A DNA stretch of 40,737 nucleotides. Origin: JBDRLV01 sp043812755 (GTDB taxonomy: Bacteria > Patescibacteriota > Patescibacteriia > UBA9934 > GWF2-40-263). The notes below the pieces were generated by a model. That model saw only the letters and a program-made list of their open reading frames with translations. It was not told the origin of the DNA and did not search any database. How positions within the stretch are numbered: position 1 is the stretch's first letter; each line of letters begins with the position of its first letter. Made by a program: the position numbers and the translations under genes. Below, piece by piece: positions 37,904 through 40,737 of the stretch. The stretch lies in assembly GCA_043812755.1 (NCBI GenBank), contig JBDRLV010000003.1:1-40737 (forward strand), in the 5' to 3' direction.

Positions 37904-37932
37904 ATGATAGCGTAATATTATTAACTTGTCAC
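37904..37932 (-). promoter_or_regulatory. promoter of the peptidase E-like gene, -35 at the edge of a repeat
   Basis: On the minus strand GTGACA, 17 nt, TATCAT. The -35 coincides with the outer end (TTGTCACC) of the long-hairpin repeat at 37926-38072. Confidence 0.5.
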
Positions 37933-38072
37933 CCTGAATCGGTAGCCGCAAGCTTTTCCGTCTCAGCCAGAGGCTGATGGGCCTTTGGCTCAAAAGGCGG
38001 ATCAGCCTCTGGCTGAAGCTTGCGCTTCGCACGTAGCCTAAAGGCTGTGACTACCGTAATTCATAATGACAA
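37926..38072. repeat. long compound hairpin, distant family-E-like element
   Basis: Outer ends TTGTCACCCTGAAT and ATTCATAATGACAA (imperfect inverted). Inside, GGTAG/CTACC, GCAAGCTT/AAGCTTGC and TCAGCCAGAGGCTGAT/ATCAGCCTCTGGCTGA pair in nested order, with a further CCTTTGGCTCAAAAGG tip. Confidence 0.7.
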
Positions 38073-38086
38073 ATGCACTCAAACAT

Positions 38087-38109
38087 AAACACCGCCCTAG
38101 GCGGTGTTT
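38087..38109. terminator. terminator at the end of the acidic-tailed membrane protein gene
   Basis: AAACACCGCC-cta-GGCGGTGTTT, 5 nt from the stop at 38115. Confidence 0.7.
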
Positions 38110-38114
38110 ATTGA

Positions 38115-38750
38115 CTAATAAGTTTTTTCTGCAGGCTCTTCTGGCTCTGGTGATGATTCAGATCCAGATGGTACTTCTTGCTCTGGTTCAAATTGAACTT
38201 CTGGCTTTATTTCAGGTTCAGCTGATGTTGGCTCTGGTTCAGGCTCTAACTCTTGAGCTACTTCAGGCTCTGGAGTGAAAGATTCTGGTTCAGGCTCAAT
38301 TTTTTCAGGTAGAGGTTCTGGAACAATAGGTGCTGGTGCTGGTGTAGCAGATGCTGGTAATTTCTTTCCAAATAATTGTGCGCCAACTGCTATTGCTAGA
38401 ATTCCAAGTAGAATCCCCAACCATAATTTCCAGTCCGCAAAGAACATTCCATAATCTTTTACAAACAATGGAACAGTGATAATAATATCAAGAATTGTTG
38501 CAATAATAAGCATTATTACACCAAGCTTGATTCCATTAATGTACCCACCTTTGTTGCTTCGAAAAGCAAAGTAGGCAATCACAAGTCCAATAACGATCAC
38601 CGCAATAAAATGAATTATCCATCCAGCTGAATTGAAGATAAAACTAGTGTCAGTGCGTTCAGCAAGCGCGGGGATAAAGCCAATGATTGATACTTCAACA
38701 AAAATGAGTATCCACCAAAGGATGCCAAACAATATACCTTTTTTAATCAT
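38115..38750 (-). CDS. membrane protein with acidic Pro/Glu-rich tail
   Basis: 211 residues: four membrane helices in the first 130 (ILFGILWWILIFVEVSIIGF, WIIHFIAVIVIGLVIAYFAF, IKLGVIMLIIATILDIIITV, WLGILLGILAIAVGAQL). It then has a 75-residue low-complexity tail with many PEPE/PEPES repeats and a net strong negative charge. The membrane part resembles DUF5367-like proteins in my memory; this is uncertain. The tail may be a flexible binding region for basic partners. Confidence 0.7.
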   Translation of the reverse strand: MIKKGILFGILWWILIFVEVSIIGFIPALAERTDTSFIFNSAGWIIHFIAVIVIGLVIAYFAFRSNKGGYINGIKLGVIMLIIATILDIIITVPLFVKDYGMFFADWKLWLGILLGILAIAVGAQLFGKKLPASATPAPAPIVPEPLPEKIEPEPESFTPEPEVAQELEPEPEPTSAEPEIKPEVQFEPEQEVPSGSESSPEPEEPAEKTY

Positions 38751-38845
38751 ATTTTTTGCTTAGTTAATTTAAAAAAGAGCTTGTATATCTTTATCGTAGA
38801 CGCTTTCTTATATAAGCGCAAGAAAAAGTGTGGATTAAGCAAATA

Positions 38846-38876
38846 TGGGGTCAGGTCTGATTATGGACTTTTATAC
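38846..38876 (+). repeat. solo end of the Y1-transposase element
   Basis: TGGGGTCAGGTCTgatTATGG followed by ACTTTTATAC. It is like the left end of the element at 25858 but lacks the partner end and any transposase gene nearby. It borders a terminator. Confidence 0.65.
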
Positions 38877-38881
38877 AAAAA

Positions 38882-38901
38882 AAGTCGTCCGGAGACGACT
38901 T
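38882..38901 (-). terminator. intrinsic terminator of the P-loop gene
   Basis: On the minus strand AAGTCGTC-tccg-GACGACTT followed by TTTTT. Confidence 0.85.
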
Positions 38902-38925
38902 GAGTATAGGTAAAAAACGAAAAGA

Positions 38926-39939
38926 TCAGCGGTTTGCTTGGGCTACCCACAGTGTATCCATTGCAGGCTTGAGTCCAGCGTGAAGTGCTTGGATATCTTT
39001 TGGGTCCCAATCATCAGGATCTCCACGCGCAAACGATGTCAGGTCTGTGGTGTTGTCAAAGATGCCGATTGGCAGGTAATACTCCTTGCCATGTGCGCGA
39101 ACACGCACAGTGTCAGATCTGTCAGAGAGTGAGCGCAAGTACTCCATGTCGCATGAGCCATACTCGCTCAGCATCACAGATAAAGGAACTCCATGCCAAA
39201 TGCCAGTGTCATCTTTGTCCTTGGCATCTGGTGGAGGCACAGCGCGCTCAAAGTTCTTGCGGCGCGATTCGCTTGGCGGAACCTTGATGTACAGGATTGA
39301 AGCGCAACTGAGAATTGCAGGGGAGAGGTGCGGAAGCGAGAATTGGTAGCCCTGCGAGCCACGCAAAGGCATGCTTGCGCCGTGGGGACCACCGCGAGCA
39401 AACTCGATCACTAGAGTCTTGCCCTCGAGTGTGCCTGTGAGTGCTTCGCGTTTCATGTCCAGGACTTTTTGGGTTTTGTCTTCTAGGTGAGAAGCAATCA
39501 GCTTGAGTACATCTTCAGGAAGGCGACGAAGAGGTGAGTTGTAAATATCAGCAAACTCTTGTGCAAGTGCGATTCGCTTGAGCAACCACAGACCAGGCGA
39601 CTCAGGCTCAACATTCCTGTTGTGCAGGATGTCATCATAGTCCATGTTGACAAGCTGGACGAGCGTGCCCCATTCTCTTTGGTCCTTGAAAGACTCTCTG
39701 TGTGAGCGGAAGAAGAGCCCACCCATATCCAGAGCCTCAAGACCGCCTGAAACCAACTCATCGACAAATCGCATGAATTCCACGTATGGGTAGTCATCGA
39801 TCTGCACAGTGGGCCAGATGTGGAATTGGTCTTTGCACTTCTCAGGGCCCAATGACCTCATGGATTTTCGTGCCTCTGACTTTCCTGAACCTGCCAAAGC
39901 CAGAACCAGTAAAACATCGAGAACTTTGTTATCTTGCAT
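38926..39939 (-). CDS. P-loop NTPase-like protein, unknown
   Basis: 337 residues. Walker A at 14-21 (ALAGSGKS) right at the N-terminus, preceded by a hydrophobic strand (VLDVLLVLALAG), as in AAA-free P-loop kinases. No clear Walker B is found; LVIEFARGGPHG at about 170 is a candidate strand. Later it carries a PPSESRRKNFERAVPPPDAK segment and an acidic DPDDWDPKD near the end. Kinase-like enzyme of unknown substrate. Visibly richer in GC than its neighbours. Own promoter (39982-40009), AAGGGA Shine-Dalgarno and terminator. Confidence 0.65.
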   Translation of the reverse strand: MQDNKVLDVLLVLALAGSGKSEARKSMRSLGPEKCKDQFHIWPTVQIDDYPYVEFMRFVDELVSGGLEALDMGGLFFRSHRESFKDQREWGTLVQLVNMDYDDILHNRNVEPESPGLWLLKRIALAQEFADIYNSPLRRLPEDVLKLIASHLEDKTQKVLDMKREALTGTLEGKTLVIEFARGGPHGASMPLRGSQGYQFSLPHLSPAILSCASILYIKVPPSESRRKNFERAVPPPDAKDKDDTGIWHGVPLSVMLSEYGSCDMEYLRSLSDRSDTVRVRAHGKEYYLPIGIFDNTTDLTSFARGDPDDWDPKDIQALHAGLKPAMDTLWVAQANR

Positions 39940-39981
39940 TTGTTTCCCTTTGCTACTTTGGGTTTTTCAGTTCCATGCAGG

Positions 39982-40009
39982 AGCTTATCATTTTAGTTTA
40001 TATTGTCAA
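39982..40009 (-). promoter_or_regulatory. promoter of the P-loop gene
   Basis: On the minus strand TTGACA, 16 nt, TAAGCT. Confidence 0.55.
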
Positions 40010-40046
40010 GAATTAAGTTTTGTGACACACTGTGGACTCGTGCTAG

Positions 40047-40054
40047 AAAGGAGG
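40047..40054 (+). promoter_or_regulatory. strong Shine-Dalgarno that decides a GTG start
   Basis: AAAGGAGG, 5 nt before GTG at 40060. It argues against the in-frame ATG at 40003, which has no Shine-Dalgarno. Confidence 0.8.
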
Positions 40055-40059
40055 TTGGC

Positions 40060-40650
40060 GTGGAACATGTTCTTTCAATTATTGCAGATATTCTTCTGCT
40101 TGCTACATGCCCGCTGTACTTCTTTCAGGTATATCGCGGCATGTCTATTCCCAATCCTGCAACCTGCGTGATTGTGCTAATTGTCTCAAGCCTAAATGCA
40201 GGCTCATACTTTTTTGTCGCAGACAGTGATTTAATGCAATCATCAATTGCAATTGTGCACGCCTTCAACTCAACTGTGATTTTGATTTACGCTTTTGGAT
40301 GGGGTAAGGTTGGGCCACTTGAGAGCATGAGTAAAATAACTTTAGTGCTTGCTTTTGCTGCTGGGATTCTCTGGTGGTTTACAAAAGATCCAGTTCTGAC
40401 AAATTTGATCATACAAGTAGTTTTTTTCATGGCATTTATTCCTGCAATGACAGGAGTTGTGCAAGGCCATCTAAAAGAAGCTCCATTTGCATGGTGCGTT
40501 GGAATAGTAGCATACATATTCATGATTAGTTCCGTGCTAGTGAGTGACAAGTGGGGTTGGGAAATGCTAGTTTATCCGATCGTAAGCGGAGTATTTCGCA
40601 ATTTCTGTATGCTCACAGCAATGTGGATTAGAAAACAAAAAGCGTCTTGA
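40060..40650 (+). CDS. polytopic membrane protein, unknown
   Basis: 196 residues with a GTG start: about six or seven membrane helices (ILLLATCPLYFFQVY, CVIVLIVSSLNAGSYFF, IVHAFNSTVILIYAFGW, ITLVLAFAAGILWWF, LIIQVVFFMAFIPAM, WCVGIVAYIFMISSVLV), with few loops. The first helix-loop (CPLYFFQVYRGMSIP) vaguely recalls PQ-loop/SWEET proteins, but the PQ pair is missing. No function is proposed. It is divergent from the P-loop gene and followed by a strong terminator. Confidence 0.6.
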   Translation: MEHVLSIIADILLLATCPLYFFQVYRGMSIPNPATCVIVLIVSSLNAGSYFFVADSDLMQSSIAIVHAFNSTVILIYAFGWGKVGPLESMSKITLVLAFAAGILWWFTKDPVLTNLIIQVVFFMAFIPAMTGVVQGHLKEAPFAWCVGIVAYIFMISSVLVSDKWGWEMLVYPIVSGVFRNFCMLTAMWIRKQKAS

Positions 40651-40675
40651 CCCTAGCAGTTCTATGCAGGTCATG

Positions 40676-40714
40676 CCCTGAAGTGAAACGTAGATTATTA
40701 CTTCAGGGTTTTTT
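40676..40714 (+). terminator. intrinsic terminator
   Basis: CCCTGAAGT...ACTTCAGGG (9-bp stem, 15-nt loop) followed by TTTTTT. Confidence 0.9.
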
Positions 40715-40737
40715 AATAATCAAAAAACCACCCATAT

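Noticed and set aside
1..40737. Prophage or alternative genetic code (TGA recoded)
   Set aside because: No structural phage genes are seen, and TGA serves as a normal stop in dusB, 24137-24535 and other genes.

Overview
The window is AT-rich bacterial chromosome and looks like a Candidate Phyla Radiation (Patescibacteria) genome. The evidence is its mix of streamlined housekeeping genes (lepA, recJ, ligA, gatC/gatA, lgt, dnaG, rpoD), a compact type IV pilus block (pilM, pilin, prepilin peptidase), a thioredoxin/VKOR pair, PaaX/Cas2-like small proteins, and a secreted protein ending in the 'FPNE..YFSWYKDF' type domain I associate with this group. TGA ends several genes (the dus gene, for example), so the code is standard; this argues against Gracilibacteria/Absconditabacteria. 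I cannot assign a lower taxon.

Layout. 1-3.3 kb: asparaginase-like gene, a PaaX/Cas2-like gene on the minus strand, a gene of unknown function, REP hairpins and a back-to-back promoter pair. 3.3-6.7 kb: minus-strand operon of tRNA-dihydrouridine synthase and a RimK-type ATP-grasp ligase, then a beta-CASP metallo-beta-lactamase RNase. 6.9-9.75 kb: thioredoxin, VKOR, lepA and a tiny membrane peptide. 10-14 kb: recJ, rnhA and pilM, separated by arrays of structured repeats. 14-21.4 kb: pilin, prepilin peptidase, ligA, gatC, gatA, lgt and a membrane-anchored single-AAA ClpC-like ATPase. 21.4-23.3 kb: CARDB-type exported protein. 23.3-25.9 kb: minus-strand genes (DHFR-like, HD domain and small unknowns) and tRNA-Ser(GGA). 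25.86-26.79 kb: a Y1 (HUH) transposase element with 29-bp inverted ends abutting the tRNA. 26.9-28.4 kb: three unknown genes. 28.6-33.6 kb: Ca2+/Na+ exchanger, dnaG, rpoD and a membrane protein. 33.7-35.3 kb: a GC-rich putative structured RNA and a DAGK-like gene. 35.4-36.0 kb: a second PaaX/Cas2-like gene set between 37-nt direct repeats. 36-40.7 kb: secreted protein, peptidase E-like protein, acidic-tailed membrane protein, P-loop protein and a polytopic membrane protein.

Two themes stand out. First, repeats are unusually dense and of at least five families. One family (CCCCCTT...AAGGGGGGCTAGGGGG) lies in frame inside conserved genes (RimK-type, dus, pilD, ligA, lgt and an unknown), and an 84-nt element of another family is also in frame in dus. 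This is formally like the palindromic protein-coding elements of Rickettsia. Second, there seem to be two styles of gene start. Housekeeping genes have a -10 box (often extended TGnTATAAT) that would start transcription 0-5 nt before the ATG, with no Shine-Dalgarno. The unknown accessory genes have TTGACA-type -35 boxes, leaders, strong Shine-Dalgarno sequences (some with TTG/GTG starts) and their own terminators. This suggests two gene populations of different origin or regulation.

All calls come from reading the sequence and from remembered family features; no search was run.
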